From assembly GCA_006386115.1 (NCBI GenBank), contig VFIW01000039.1, positions 248,001 through 312,000 on the forward strand: DNA of 64,000 nucleotides. The letters run 5' to 3'. Of this stretch, positions 9,189-19,354 are shown in pieces. Source of the stretch: Globisporangium splendens. Its lineage: Eukaryota; Oomycota; Peronosporomycetes; Pythiales; Pythiaceae. The notes under the pieces are model-generated. The model ran no database searches. It saw only the letters and a program-made list of their open reading frames with translations, and was not told the DNA's origin. Position 1 is the first letter of the stretch. Each line of letters begins with the position of its first letter. The position numbers and the translations under genes are program-made.

Positions 9189-10793
9189 TGCTGCTTTGCA
9201 GTCCTCGTGTGGTGGTGCAAATGGGGAAATGGCGGCGTCCTGGATGCACACAAGGTACTGCAGAGTGAGCAGGGCTGAAATGTACCCATCAGAAACGGTC
9301 GACATGCGTAAAGAGGTTACGATGCATTATATAGGGGCATGCTTTGACTATGAAGAAATAGTGCATATTTACTAAAGAGGCATATACGATGATAACAAGG
9401 CTGGAGACTACCGATATTTTCTGCTGTGTTACCACCACTTGGATACACTACGAGTGATTCTCCATTTTTCCCAGTAAAGCTCAAGCAGTCCAGTTCCAGC
9501 CTCAGCGGTCTAGTTTGGACAGGCCCATCCCAGGGAGAGAATCCCTCCTTCTTGGAGGCCCTGGGGTGGTGAGGAATGGAATGCGCGATCACTATGAGCA
9601 CGACAACGGACCCTATGTCGCGGTCAATCCGCCACGAAGCACAACTGCGACGCCCACCAGGACACCGCACTATTACCCGCTGTCTGCGGCCACCACCCCG
9701 CGCAGCACAAGACCCCCGTAACAGAGCCCACCGGCTCTGTGATTCGAGACGTGATCGAAGCATCGAAGCGCGACGTTCACCAGTGCAAGTGAGGCTGACA
9801 GAGCACAGCCTAAACGTACAACTAAGAACAAAGCCATTTACAAAATGGCACACGAAGAGACTGCAAATGCCAGAAAAACTAGAAAATTACGAAAAACCCT
9901 GACGCAAGTGTGAGAATGCTTGTGTTACGGCAAGATATGATAGCTGAGATCCACAAATTCTCTTCCACGGGGAATCTTAAACTCTAAGTTCAATAGATAC
10001 TTTATCATCATCGGATACACTACGAGTGGATTTACACTGGGGTGGAGCAGCAGTTGGCTGGATTTTAGGCTGGAAACTTGTATAACCCAATATGTCCATT
10101 TGGACCATTCGTCAGTCTGAATCTTCTCAACACCTCTCACCTTGGCAACCAGAAGAAGTCCATGTGGTCGACAGTCACTCACTCAAGCAGCTGTGACAAA
10201 TTTTGAATGTTGAGGTGGCAGTGGATCTTCTCACGTTGTTGCTCACATGCAACCACGCAAGCCAAGCTAGCGGCGATTCGACTGCAAGTCTGCTCGCAGC
10301 CCACAACATGTGCCTTGGCACTGGGGTTTGCGACTCCTGGTTGGCTGCGTTTGTCGTCAATACTGCCTGCGAAAAGCGCGAGAAGATCCATCGTCGCCTC
10401 GGAATTGTGACTCACGACCCAAAAAGGCAAGTCGAGGTTGCTGTTCAGGGGGTGATTGTCGTTTAATAATGCACAGAGGTTTGAAATCCTGTTCTCATTC
10501 TAAGATCCAGCCAATCCACGGTGTGGAAATATGAGGTGCTTTTAAATCTGCAAAATCGGCAAATGGACGAAAATAAAGCAAACTGCTCATTCCCCTTTGT
10601 AAATATCGAAAAGGCGCTCTATGCATTTCGATCATTCCCAATCGATACTATTTTGGGCGTACGGTGCGGTGAAGGCGCAACGGTTCAGTTCTGTGTCGGC
10701 AGAGATGCTTTTCATTTTCCCATTTGCACGAAAGGCAGCAGTGTTCAGCCGCAGAGTGACCTCTAGAACACAATAAGAAGTGCAGAAGCGCAA
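9189..10793. other. Shared upstream region of divergent TMBIM-like genes
   Basis: A 1.6 kb divergent intergenic region that should hold both promoters. It contains a 16-base direct repeat (GGATACACTACGAGTG at 9441-9456 and 10013-10028) and an imperfect inverted repeat with arms near 10208-10236 and 10374-10402. A minus-strand open frame at 9317-9853 and another at 9925-10182 are probably decayed mobile-element sequence. No gene is called. Confidence 0.4.
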
Positions 10794-12077
10794 ATGGTGG
10801 CACCCACAGCCGACACCAGCAGCCATATGGACTTTGTGCGCGCCGCGTCAACACTCGACACAAATGGGGACCTCAACTCCAGCATGCGGCGTCCTCCACA
10901 GTCGCACAACTCACGTCAGGACTACGTGGAGAGGCGTATGGCACTCTGGGATCCACCCAGCAGCCGACGACCAGGTGATAATGGCACTGATGAGTCTATC
11001 AGCGAAGTCGAGCTCGGTTCGATCTCGCGCCTGCCGTTGTCGCTTCAAGCCGCATTCCGATTCAAAATGTTTGCCATCTTCGCCATCCAATTGCTTTACG
11101 TCTGGGCACTCATTGGTGCAGCTCTGTTCTACCCGCAAGCAAACGATTTTGTCAAGAAAGTACTCGAGAACCACGACAAGCATATTGCTACTCCGATCAC
11201 AACAGTCCTCGTGCTCCTCGTACTGCTGTACTTTGTCCGCAGAAAGTTCCCACTCAACTGGTTCGTGCTGCTCACCTTCAGTACGGCGCAAGCCGCGTTA
11301 TTTGCAGCGCTCGGGGTCCTCTTCGATACGAACCTCGGCTTCTTCAACTGCGGTGCGACCTTCAGCTGCATCATCATCATGATCGTGCTCTCTGGAGTTC
11401 GTATATGCTGCAAGGATCCAGACGGCGAAGGTAGACTACTCTCGGCGATCTGGTCGGGTCTCATCGCATACGTGGTCGTGGCATTGGCTGCCGGCGGCTT
11501 GTTCATCAAGTTTGGTCGTGATCTCGTGACTCCAGAAGGGTTCGTCGCGTCACTCGGGTTCCAGTTCGTGCTCATCATGTGGTTCTCGATCGATGCGTCG
11601 TCCATGTACCGAGTGATGTCACCCGATGAGTACATGCACGGCGTGATCTACTTTTACACCGACATGGCGCTATTTGTCGCACTCTGCGTGATGAGCCTTG
11701 CGCTCGTGTTGACGTGCTCTGATGGTGACTGTTCCTGGTGTGGTGCGTGTGACGTGTGCAGTGCAGAGTGTGGTGACTGTAGCGATTGTGGAGGTTGTGA
11801 CTGCGGGACATGCTGCAGTGGCTCTGACTCGCTGACTTGGTGGCAATACAGCATTCAGTGCATTGTGTCGTGCTGCGTCGATCTCTGTACGGACTTTTGT
11901 GACCTCGTTTACTGTGAGAGTAATGACTGTTACTGCGACAGTAACAGCAACTGTGGGTCTAGTGGTCAAAGGAAGCAGAATGAGAGAAGGAAGGCAGGTG
12001 TTACTTCGCCAACGATGTCAATGCAAAGCGATGACGCTCAGCCACCGTTTAAAGATGTCGAGATGCACCGGGTGTAA
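10794..12077 (+). CDS. TMBIM/Bax-inhibitor-like seven-pass protein with Cys-rich tail (copy B)
   Basis: 427 residues. The N-terminal 70 residues are polar. Membrane segments lie at roughly 92-113, 133-148, 153-175, 187-203, 220-239, 248-265 and 282-305. The Asp pair that lines the pH-gated pore in bacterial YetJ corresponds by eye to D267 (WFSIDAS) and D290 (FYTD). The tail at 308-387 has 21 Cys in short CxxC/CxC spacing, followed by a basic segment and the shared ending AGVTSP...FKDVEMHRV. Residues 69-291 differ from copy A at only five positions, while N-terminus and tail differ widely. A membrane ion-leak or stress-protection role follows from the family; metal binding, disulfides or palmitoylation of the tail are inference. 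Confidence 0.8.
   Translation: MVAPTADTSSHMDFVRAASTLDTNGDLNSSMRRPPQSHNSRQDYVERRMALWDPPSSRRPGDNGTDESISEVELGSISRLPLSLQAAFRFKMFAIFAIQLLYVWALIGAALFYPQANDFVKKVLENHDKHIATPITTVLVLLVLLYFVRRKFPLNWFVLLTFSTAQAALFAALGVLFDTNLGFFNCGATFSCIIIMIVLSGVRICCKDPDGEGRLLSAIWSGLIAYVVVALAAGGLFIKFGRDLVTPEGFVASLGFQFVLIMWFSIDASSMYRVMSPDEYMHGVIYFYTDMALFVALCVMSLALVLTCSDGDCSWCGACDVCSAECGDCSDCGGCDCGTCCSGSDSLTWWQYSIQCIVSCCVDLCTDFCDLVYCESNDCYCDSNSNCGSSGQRKQNERRKAGVTSPTMSMQSDDAQPPFKDVEMHRV
10998..11667 (+). repeat. TMBIM core tract, copy B
   Basis: Partner of the 8324-8993 tract. Similarity falls steeply outside it in both the N-terminal and tail coding parts, as expected for homogenisation of a central segment rather than a whole-gene duplication. 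Confidence 0.9.
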
Positions 12078-12508
12078 ACTAAAACTGCAATCACTCCACA
12101 GTTGCATCGTGTTCTTGCGACGTTTGGTTTCTGTTCAAGAGCATTTGCGCTGGGAGACTCGACAAGCTGATAATTGGATTCGTAATGGCAGATTTGTCAA
12201 CCAAGAATCGCCCACGCTACTTGCGGGCGGTATTGCTGACCCCAGAACTCGAATCCATGGAACGGGAGTGTCAACTGATGTAGTAATGTATCGACTATCA
12301 GACGCTTTGTTTGTTGTTTTTTTAAGTGAGCTGCTGGCAACCGAATTGGCGAATTGTGCGTGCTGTCAAATCTACACTTGGGTAACTGAGAAATCCAATC
12401 AACTGTATCGGTAGCTACTGCATCCATCCATCCGAGCGATAACAGAAACTTTCGGTAGTTTCAACCGCTCACGTGAGGTTGCATTTGCGTCAGTCAGGGA
12501 ACTTTACC
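12078..12508. other. Spacer between copy B and pseudogene C
   Basis: About 430 bases of downstream and upstream flank. I see no gene or repeat in it. Confidence 0.5.
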
Positions 12509-13662
12509 ATGTATGAAGAGCAACTAAACCATTTTTCACATTTGCGTGGAAGCCAACACAACGAGTTTTCAGGAGGGCACAATCAAACTCAGGTGAATCG
12601 GATTAGCAACGCACAGATGGCAACACTCGAAAACGGAGAAAATGACTCCCGCGCGAAGCCTCCATACTCACGCAGCTCGTTTCGGGACTACGTCGGGAGA
12701 CGCATAGCGCTCTTGGAAGTCTCGCGCACATCGCCAGACGGAGATACTGGACTGCTCAGTGAGGTCGAGCGCGGATCCGTCATATGGCTACAGTTGCCGG
12801 TCCGGGCAGCGTTCCGGTTTAAAATGTTTACCGTCCACGCGATCCAGCTGCTCTACGTGTAGGCTCTTGTTGGCGCGGCTCTCTTCTACCCAGGCAAACG
12901 ACGTCGCCAAGAAAGTGTTTGAGGACCACGACAAACGCCTTCCTGTTCCGTTCTCGGCAGTGGTTGTGCTCGCCATACTGTTGTACTTTGTCCTCAAGAA
13001 GTTCCTGTTGAACTGGCTCGTACTGATCGTCTTCAGCACAACGTAGGCCATTCTATTCATTTCGCTCGGGGTCCTCTTCGATACGAACCTCGGCTTCTTC
13101 AACTGCGGTGCGACCTTCAGCTGCATCATCATCATGATCGTGCTCTCTGGAGTTCGTATATGCTGCAAGGATCCAGACGGCGAAGGTAGACTACTCTCGA
13201 CGATCTGGTCGGGTCTCATCGCATACGTGGTCGTGGCATTGGCTGCCGGCGGCTTGTTCATCAAGTTTGGTCGTGATCTCGTGACTCCAGAAGGGTTCGT
13301 CGCGTCACTCGGGTTCCAGTTCGTGCTCATCATGTGGTTCTCGATCGATGCGTCGTCCATGTACCGAGTGATGTCGCCCGATGAGTACATGCACGGCGTG
13401 ATCTACTTTTACACCGACATGGTGACACCGATAGCGGTGCTCGTTGCACTCTGTGCGATCACTGCGCTCGGGGGTGTGCATCGTCACTTCCAGTGTCGTT
13501 GGTGTTTGAGACGGCGCATGCGACCAGGATTGCGTTGGCTGCGGTGACTCTGGCAGCTGCGGTGACGGTGGCGCCTGCCGTGGCAGCGATGACTGCTGTG
13601 ACTGTTGTATCCGCTGTGACTACTGTGAGAACCGTGAGTGCAGTTCGATGAATCTCAGATAA
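12509..13662 (+). pseudogene. TMBIM-like/Cys-tail pseudogene (copy C)
   Basis: The ATG at 12509 starts a frame that aligns with copies A and B (FRDYVGRRIAL, then FRFKMF). It meets a TAG at 12860-12862, changes frame near 12890 and meets a second TAG at 13044-13046. From 13063 to 13422 the DNA is almost identical to copies A and B and reads cleanly through the later membrane segments. After that the frame shifts again. A recognisable Cys-rich tail (CGDGGACR, DCCDCCIRCDYC) is present in a different frame and ends with TAA at 13660-13662. The older 5' half is clearly diverged, while the 360 bp tract is fresh. This gene is dead but has received sequence from a live copy. Confidence 0.85.
13063..13422 (+). 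repeat. TMBIM core tract inside pseudogene C
   Basis: These 360 bases match 11308-11667 of copy B with two visible differences, and copy A with one. The flanking pseudogene DNA is much more diverged. The shared variants (TCGACG and TCGCCC) point to copy A, or a relative of it, as donor. Confidence 0.9.
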
Positions 13663-14252
13663 CCGAGACCGGTTGCCTACTCAGCGGATGGCACCAGTCT
13701 ACTCACTTTTGTCGCGCATGCTCATCGTGTCATGCAGTGGGCTTCGGCCAGCGTCATATCAAGTGCCGATCTCGCGTCAGCGTGTGCTGTCAAAAGCCAT
13801 AATGGATCAGGCGAAAATGGGTCCATTTTGCGTACGTCATCCAAAGACCGATTTAATGCAACTCCAGGAAAGAAACCACAGCACAAGCGCGCTTAGTCAT
13901 CAGACGCATGGCAGAGCACTCGCATTGTAGCTCTTGAGATTTCGAAGCGTCCACACCAGATAGACGCACTGCACTGCTACAAAGTCCCAACGTACCTGGT
14001 CAAGACGCAATCATAGACAGCATCGTAAAACCAATTTCCATGCAGCTTTTAAAAAAGAATATATAGAACGCATTACTCTGTTTTCAGTCGCTTTTCTTCC
14101 TCTCTCTCCTCCGTTTTCCTCGTCTCTCGTGTCGTTTCTCTCTTTTCTCTGTCGTCCTGTTCGCTGCGTCTTGAGCCGAGCGCATATGACTTTTCGTCTT
14201 CCTCCGCCATTCTCGCGTTTATGATGATCCATTCATCCATTCGTCAATCTAA
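13663..14252. other. Spacer downstream of pseudogene C and Rab gene
   Basis: Convergent intergenic DNA of about 590 bases. A pyrimidine-rich stretch (about 14090-14165, TCTCTC/CCTC blocks) lies downstream of the Rab stop codon on its strand. No gene seen. Confidence 0.5.
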
Positions 14253-15212
14253 TCAACAGCAGCCGCTCTTCGCTTTGCCCGCGTCCACATGGGCACTCGC
14301 GCCGCGGACTCGGAGTCCGCTGGAGGACCCCCGCGAATTCGAGAAATCGTCGTCCTCGACAATCTGGATCGCTTGGCCGCGACCTCCGCCACGGTTCCGG
14401 GATGGTGGGGCGTCTGCTGCTGCGCCACCACCTGTGGCTTGGTGTGCTCTTGCGTGTCCTGTAGCTGATGACGGTGGTGCATGTGTGGCAGAAGCAGGCG
14501 CTCCTCGTCCCGCTCCTGCACCGCCTTGACGTCGCTGGTTTGGCGGCGAAATCGGCTCGTCGTCTGCAATGAGCGTGCTCTTCTTCTTCTTCGAGGACGA
14601 TCGTCCGAGCATCCGCTTTGTCAGGTCCACAAACACATCCTCGAGACCGCGGTTGAGCTTGGCCGATGTGTTGAAGTGGGTGGCGCCGACCGACTCGGCG
14701 TACCGGCGCGCTTCCTCCTCGTCCACCTTGCGGTTGCGCTGCAGATCGACCTTGTTGCCGGCGATGGCGATGTCGATGTCGTCGCCCACGATGCGGCGCA
14801 GCTCCTTGACCCACGTGCGCACTTTCTTAAACGACTCCTCGTCCGTGATGTCGTACACGAGCAGCGCGCCGTCGGCGTCGCGGTAGTAGATTGGCCCGAG
14901 CGCGTGGAAGCGTTCCTGGCCGGCCGTGTCCCAGAGCGACAGCTGCACTTTCGCGTTGTCCACAATCAGCCGCTTGTCGAGATAGCTCGCCTGCAGCGTC
15001 GACACCTGTCGCTCGTCGTACTCGCCCTTAATATACCGCAGCAGGATCGACGTCTTGCCCACGCGTCCTACAGCAATTTACAAACAACCATTCCCATACA
15101 AATCCATCAGCGGCGTCCGCATGAGAGAAAGAGCTCTTCCCACGCGCTTCTTCGTACCTTCGCCGAGCAGCACGACCTTGAACTTGCGCGCTGGTCCCGA
15201 TCGATCCGCCAT
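14253..15212 (-). CDS. RAB21: Rab21-like small GTPase
   Basis: Two exons, 15212-15158 and 15067-14253, joined across a 90-base GT-AG intron that splits the P-loop codon. The product has 289 residues. The P-loop is GEGRVGKT (17-24), followed by switch 2 DTAGQE (65-70), NKVD (123-126) and TSAK (152-155). The stretches LQASYL, FHALGPIYYRD and AESVGA are typical of Rab21, a Rab5-group GTPase of early endosomes and integrin or cargo recycling. The protein ends in SGCC, the site for geranylgeranylation. Between the GTPase fold and the CC there is an extra Gly/Ala/Ser/Arg-rich tail, making the protein about 60 residues longer than animal Rab21. A (TG)n tract lies just 5' of the start codon. The Rab21 assignment is strong. 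Confidence 0.93.
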
Positions 15213-15224
15213 GCTGTAATCTGC

Positions 15225-15255
<31 letters not shown>

Positions 15256-15826
15256 TAGTAGTAGTGGATGAATGCGCTGGGGACGGAGCCTTCACGTGGA
15301 GCCTTGACGCAGAGCTTCTTCTTCGGCTTCTTTGCAGGACAGACCCCCTCGTTCTGCCTTCTGCCAAGCAAGGAAGGAAGGAATGCACGCGCAGGAATCA
15401 AACCTCGTTTGGCAGGAGGGAGAGTCGAGGTTTTTTAATCGTTTCTATCGTTTCCAATGCGGAGAATGTGGGTGCTGACCGAGTGCTGACCGACGGTTTA
15501 GAAACGCGACAGTTAGAAATTCGATGAAGCACAACCACAGGATAAACTCTCATGTCAGGTAGACAATTTACAGAGGTCAAATACCATGTGTCATCTCTAC
15601 CAATATCCTTTATTACACTTATGAAGGCTGTTAATCTATTGCCACAAACATTTTCTTCCAGAGCGCTTGTGTGTTTGGCATGTCGCTTGGTCGCGATCGT
15701 GATCAGACCATCATTAACTTATCTCAGTTCTCTTCACACTGCATCAGTCGTCACTCACCACAGACCCCCATCATCCGCATCATCGTCGTCATCATTGCCG
15801 CATTCGCCGCCTCGTGTTAAATCCTC
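15213..15826. other. Divergent promoter region, Rab21 and lipase
   Basis: Head-to-head spacing of about 610 bases between the Rab21 start (minus) and the lipase start (plus). It holds the (TG)n run and near 15470-15495 a short direct repeat (GTGCTGACCGA twice). No gene seen. Confidence 0.5.
15225..15253. repeat. (TG)n microsatellite in Rab21 5' flank
   Basis: An uninterrupted dinucleotide run about 12 bases upstream of the Rab21 start codon (CA on the coding strand), so probably within its 5' untranslated region. Confidence 0.9.
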
Positions 15827-18800
15827 ATGACGACGTCGCTCGCGCAGTCGCGGCTGCTCGCGCGGCTCAAGCTGCGCACGCTGCCCTTGCAGAGCTCTTC
15901 CGCCACCAAGCGCTGCGTTCGTGCCACGCAGCAGCAGCTGCGCTTCCGCTCCAACGCGGTCGCCATTTGCCGCGCGCGCTGCCGCTGCAGTCGATGGGGA
16001 GCGCGCGGATTCTTCTCCGCGTCGTCGTCTGGTAAGGACGCGTCGACGTCGATCTTCCCGAGTATCTTTGAGAGCAGTGGAGGCAACGACAGGAGTGGTG
16101 GAGAGAATGGGGATGCCAACGCCGCGCAGAAGGCGAAGCGCGAGTGCGACGCGTTTGCGGTGGATACGCTGCCGGCGCTGAGGGTGATCTCGGAGACGCT
16201 GGCGCTCGTGAAGCAGAGCCCCGCGTTCCAGAACTGGAACTCGACCGATTGGCTCATGGGGCTCACAGGTTGGTTCATCTGCGCACAGTTATATATGGTA
16301 GGCAGGGAAGATGGTTATGCTAATGTACTGGTCATTGTGTTTTGATAGTCCTCGCGCAGCACAACACGATCCAGCGCAAGAAACGCAACGTGCTCGGCAT
16401 TTTGACGGACGAGACCAACAAGAAATCGCTCGAAAACCAGGTTCGTGTGCTGTCATTTGTCCACAAATTGGCTGTTGTTTCTATGCCTCTAAATGCGTCA
16501 ATTTTGCTGTTTTTCATGCGTAGGAACTGATGGGGAAGCTGCTCAAGCACGTGCGCGCGTGCGACGCCGTGTACGCGTCGACGATCAGCGGCTTTTGCCA
16601 GGAGGCGGGTATCGAGCGCGAGAACATCGTCAAGTATCACAACGGCGGCGTGTTCTCGCCCAAGTATATTCTGCTGCTGGACCACAAGAGTCAGGAAATC
16701 ATCGTAGTTGTGCGCGGATCGGCGTCAATCATGGATTTCTGCACCGATCTCTGTCTGGTCAATGAGCCTTTTCAGAGCGGAGAGGGCCACCGTGGCATGG
16801 TGCACGCTGCCAAGTGGCTTGCCAACCATTTGCAAGACGACCTCGAGCGACTCACGGCCGAGTACCCCGAGTACCAATTGATCACAACGGGCCATAGTCT
16901 CGGCGCTGCAGTCGCAGCAATTGCGGCCATAGCGCTCAAGCAGAACTTCCCCAGGGTCCACTGCTATGCGTTCGCAACGCCAGCATCCGTGACGCGCAAT
17001 CTGGCGGAAGAATGCTACGACTATGTGACGAGCGTCGTTGCTGGCGACGATTGTGTACCGCGTTTGCACCAGCACTCGATCTACAAGCTGCAGGGCGAGG
17101 TCTCGAAGTTTGATTGGCGCAACACGCTCAAGCAGATGGTGACTGAGGAAGTCGCCGAACAAACGACGCTCGTGCAGAAGCAAAAGGACGAGAAACTCGA
17201 ACAGATCTACCTAGCGATCCGCAAATTCGAAGAGCTCTCGATCAAGCAGCAGAACGATGCGCTAGAGAAGATCGACCAAGTCAAACGCGTACGTACCTGC
17301 CACAGTTCTCCCTTCATGCATGTAATATTGACGACTGAAAGCTAACCATTGCTGCTGGTGACGTTCAATTTTGATTAAATGCCGTGTTTGTTGTAGCTGG
17401 CCACCGAGGTACGTTGTTGTTGTTGCGTTGACGATCGAACACTCGCTCGAGTGGGAATCGCTGATGTGTGTGTTGAACGTATGTGTTGTCTTTTGTTTTT
17501 GTCTTGGTCGTGTGACAGAATATTACCGAGTTCACCAGCGAAATCGATCGGCGCGTGGTCAAAACGATCGATTCGACGTTGTCCCCATTCCGAGCAGACA
17601 AAATCTCGCTCAACCACATTAAATTCATCCAGGACCTGCTCAAGGCAGACGACAAAGAGAGTAGGTGCACTTGTTATCTTGATGCATGCGCATATTGTGA
17701 GCCTGGGGTCCAAAAACCTTTTTTTGGTTTCTTTTTTCAAGAATTTCCATTTTTGTGGCAAAAGCTGGATTCAAGCGTGCTCGTGCTTGAGCGATTGTCA
17801 GCTTCGGTAAACAAACCAGAGCAGCTCGAGCGATTGATCAAGGAATCGAAAGAGCTTTTGAAGCATACGACACCGGTATCGAAGAATATCGCATCGAAAG
17901 TGTCAGGTAATTGTGGCTTGTAGTATTGTTGCTTGCTTTCGTTCTTCTTCACTCATACGACCGACTGTGTGCGGTTGTTTGAATTCTCTAGATGTCGTTC
18001 CTCCATTGGCACTTCTTCGAGATCGAATCAACAACGTTATCGTTCGAGCCACGGACTCGCTGAAATCCGAAGTCAAGGGCACAATGTACGTCGTCCTCCT
18101 GAATAGAGTCTGAAGGAACTTTGAGTGTGCTAACTAGCGTATATGAATGGATACGAATAGGTCCAAAGTGACAGAGACCGTGTCGTCGAACGTGCAGGAG
18201 TATGTGGAGACGGTGAAGAACGAAGCTGAAGAGATCTCCTCGCGTATCCAACAGGAGATCGACTCGGCACAGAAGGAAATTGCTGAGAGCGCCGAGACGT
18301 TTGCCGCAAAAGCGCAGCAGATCCCATCGGTCGAGACCGTCGTGGACTCGATGTTTCAAGATCTCAAGGTGTTGACGCAGTATTACACCGCCGACGGAGG
18401 ACTGCGGTACGTTTTTTTTATCAACAAGCAGCTGCATTCGTCTTTGATATCGCATCGTTTACGACTGAACTGGTGTTTCCATACTATCAAATGCCTTTCT
18501 AGTGAGGTGGGCGAAGAAGACCATGAAGAGCTGCAGGAAGTGGACCCAGATGCCGAGGAAGAAGAAGAGGAAGCCATTTCCATGCTAGAGGGGGAGAAGG
18601 CGTTGGTGGCCTCGCAGGAAGAAGCTGGTGGAACTGACACGCTCCACCACGATCCACTCTTCCCTCCAGGACGAATCTTGTACCTCAACCGTGTGCCTCT
18701 CTCCGAGGCGCAGTCCAGTGGGGTACGTTGCCGCTACTTTAGTTCTTATCAGTCTGGTTGGTTGTTTCTTACGTGTGCGATGTGCATCTTGTGGTAGCTG

Positions 18801-19001
18801 AGTTCGGGATCGCTTGAAGAAGTCGAGATGGTGGAGGTGGGCAATGACGAGTTCAGTCGCGTCGTGCTCTCGAACAAGATGATCCTCGACCACCTCTGCA
18901 CCACGTACGAGCGCATGCTCAAGTCGACCAAGATCCTCGCATCCGAGTCCTCGCAGGAGCCACAGTCCGTTGCCGATATACAAGCGAGGGAGTTTATTTA
19001 A
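15827..19001 (+). CDS. Class 3 lipase of sn1-diacylglycerol lipase type
   Basis: Ten exons predicted: 15827-16268, 16349-16440, 16524-17288, 17397-17408, 17519-17660, 17742-17906, 17992-18085, 18161-18406, 18503-18722 and 18798-19001. All keep phase and encode about 793 residues. The alpha/beta-hydrolase core has the nucleophile in TTGHSLGAA (S303) and an acidic residue in VAGDDCVPRL (D353), as in DAG lipases. A coiled-coil, acidic linker follows. Near the C-terminus come PLFPPGRILYLNR and FSRVVLSNKMILDH, which match the C-terminal part of the DAGL catalytic domain. Unlike animal DAGL there are no four N-terminal membrane spans. Instead the first 70 residues are Arg/Ser-rich and look like a mitochondrial or plastid-type presequence. 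Exon 4 is only 12 bases. It is expected to hydrolyse diacylglycerol or related acylglycerols. Confidence 0.85.
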
Positions 19002-19354
19002 ACGCGGTCGTCTCCCATTTTGAGCGTCAGGGGAAGTGGTGATCTGGAATCGAACAAGAGTCGTAAATTTGATACAAGCAATAGCAAATAAAGCTGAAAG
19101 CAACTATGAGGGTACATCGAGACTTTTATTTTGTCGTCTTTGGTGCAGATGGGGTATGTATATGCTCGATTCCGTTGTTGAGCGCTATGAATGGGATATA
19201 AATTAACTAGGGCTAACTACGTCGTTATGGGGCTACACAAGCCAGCCAATCTCTCTCTCTGGCGATCGAGAGCAAGGGACTGGGAGGGAGAGTACGTTAC
19301 TCGGTTCGTATGGTAAAATGGTGGATGGCATTTTGAGCCATGGCTGTACGTATT
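19002..19354. other. Tail-to-tail spacer, lipase and Myb-like gene 1
   Basis: About 350 bases between two convergent stop codons. An AATAAA-like sequence at 19086-19091 (GCAAATAAAG) may be the lipase polyadenylation signal. No gene. Confidence 0.5.

Noticed and set aside
8700..9278. 192-codon frame antisense to TMBIM copy A
   Set aside because: Antisense shadow of strongly biased coding DNA; the same shadow appears opposite copy B.
9189..9305. 39-residue N-terminal extension of TMBIM copy A
   Set aside because: Not present in copy B or C, and the downstream ATG at 9188 aligns with the start of copy B.
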